Assembly (NCBI GenBank): GCA_030641945.1
Contig: DAOWLL010000160.1
Location: forward strand, 1 to 5,252
Source of the DNA: Gammaproteobacteria bacterium
GTDB taxonomy: Bacteria; Pseudomonadota; Gammaproteobacteria; SZUA-229
DNA length: 5,252 nt
Direction of reading: 5' to 3'
The translations under genes were made by a program, and so were the position numbers. Positions 4,807-5,252 of the stretch are shown here, in pieces (position 1 is the first letter of the stretch; each line of letters starts with the position of its first letter). The notes under the pieces were generated by a model. The model saw only the letters and a program-made list of their open reading frames with translations. It had not been told where the DNA came from and searched no databases.

Positions 4807-5252
4807 TACGCCTATTCATTTAAAGAAGGCGACGGCCAGAACAAAAAACTGCTTGGTGGCAAAGGCGCCAACTTGTGCGAGATGACACAAATCGGCATCA
4901 ACGTGCCTCCAGGGTTTGTCATCAGCACAGAAGCCTGCCTTGGCTACCTGGACACTGAAGAGCATGAATTGCCCCACGGCCTGATGGATGAAGTCCACCA
5001 GCAGATCAGTGCACTGGAACAAGCGACCGGTAAAGGTTTCGGCGATGTAGACAACATGCTGCTGCTGTCGGTGCGTTCGGGCTCTGCCCTGTCGATGCCC
5101 GGCATGATGGACACCATCCTCAATCTCGGGCTGAATTCTGAAACCCTGCCCGGTCTGATAAAGCAAACGGGCAATGAGCGCTTTGCCTGGGACGCGTACA
5201 GACGCTTCGTGCAGCTGTTCGGCAAGGTTGCACTGGGTATTGCCGATGAAAA
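4753..5252 (+). CDS. ppdK: Pyruvate, phosphate dikinase, N-terminal part (partial)
   Basis: The first 166 residues of an enzyme usually near 870-900 residues; the frame is open to the window end. PPDK interconverts pyruvate, ATP and phosphate with phosphoenolpyruvate, AMP and pyrophosphate in the cytoplasm. The visible part is the start of the ATP-grasp nucleotide-binding domain. It contains LLGGKGANLCEMTQIGINVP (residues 33-52), PPGFVISTEAC, and SVRSGSALSMPGMMDTILNL (106-125), followed by a FAWDAYRRF segment. K37 and R108 align with the known nucleotide-site Lys and Arg of the Clostridium symbiosum enzyme (K22 and R92). The core begins at YAYSFKEGDG (residue 19). Before it lies an 18-residue extension built from two near-identical nine-residue units (MNTSATNTQ, MDTSATNTQ). 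The start at 4753 is chosen for its good ribosome site. The gene is divergent from the adaptor operon and is probably unrelated in function. The upstream FNR-like box would fit control by oxygen supply. Confidence 0.95.
   Translation, partial: MNTSATNTQMDTSATNTQYAYSFKEGDGQNKKLLGGKGANLCEMTQIGINVPPGFVISTEACLGYLDTEEHELPHGLMDEVHQQISALEQATGKGFGDVDNMLLLSVRSGSALSMPGMMDTILNLGLNSETLPGLIKQTGNERFAWDAYRRFVQLFGKVALGIADE

Noticed and set aside
4816..5225. Minus-strand frames of 93 and 116 codons
   Set aside because: Antisense to ppdK, whose plus-strand frame shows unmistakable PPDK motifs and a good ribosome site.
1..5252. CRISPR arrays, transposon ends, tRNA or rRNA genes
   Set aside because: No regularly spaced repeats, transposase-like frames, terminal inverted repeats or structured RNA gene signatures were found on reading either strand.

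Overview
This window looks like chromosomal DNA from a gammaproteobacterium-like Gram-negative organism. Supporting signs are moderate base composition, envelope adaptor proteins of the HlyD type, a PPDK-type phosphotransferase and an FNR/Anr-like site. The genus cannot be named from the sequence. It holds two divergent transcription units separated by a regulatory stretch of about 485 bp. No tRNA, rRNA, CRISPR array or insertion sequence is visible.

Left unit (minus strand, read from 4267 down through position 1): three tightly coupled genes. The first (2441-4267) encodes a membrane-anchored HlyD-type adaptor with a large cytoplasmic N-terminus of one clear and one probable GAF domain. The second (287-2437) begins 3 nt after it. 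It is a three-part fusion of a PqqD-like domain, a multi-spanning M50 (site-2-protease-like) core with intact HELGH and NPLLRFDG motifs, and a C-terminal HlyD-type adaptor. The third (1-286, cut by the window edge) begins directly after the stop of the second (TAGATG). Its visible 95 residues end in a stretch that resembles the N-terminus of SecA.

Middle (4268-4752): contains a sigma70-like promoter for the minus-strand operon and several signals that face the plus-strand gene. These are an FNR/Anr-like box, an overlapping Fur-like heptamer pair, a candidate promoter whose -10/+1 region lies in a near-perfect 22-bp dyad, and a good Shine-Dalgarno. A larger inverted repeat and four copies of ATCCTGA are also present.

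Right unit (plus strand, 4753 to window end): the N-terminal 166 residues of pyruvate, phosphate dikinase, with an unusual duplicated nine-codon block at its very start.

The most interesting object is the minus-strand operon. A sensor-bearing adaptor, a peptide-binding-domain/protease-like/adaptor fusion and a likely SecA paralogue would together make a plausible dedicated export or surface-protein system. This is inference: no substrate, outer-membrane channel or ABC transporter is visible in the window.
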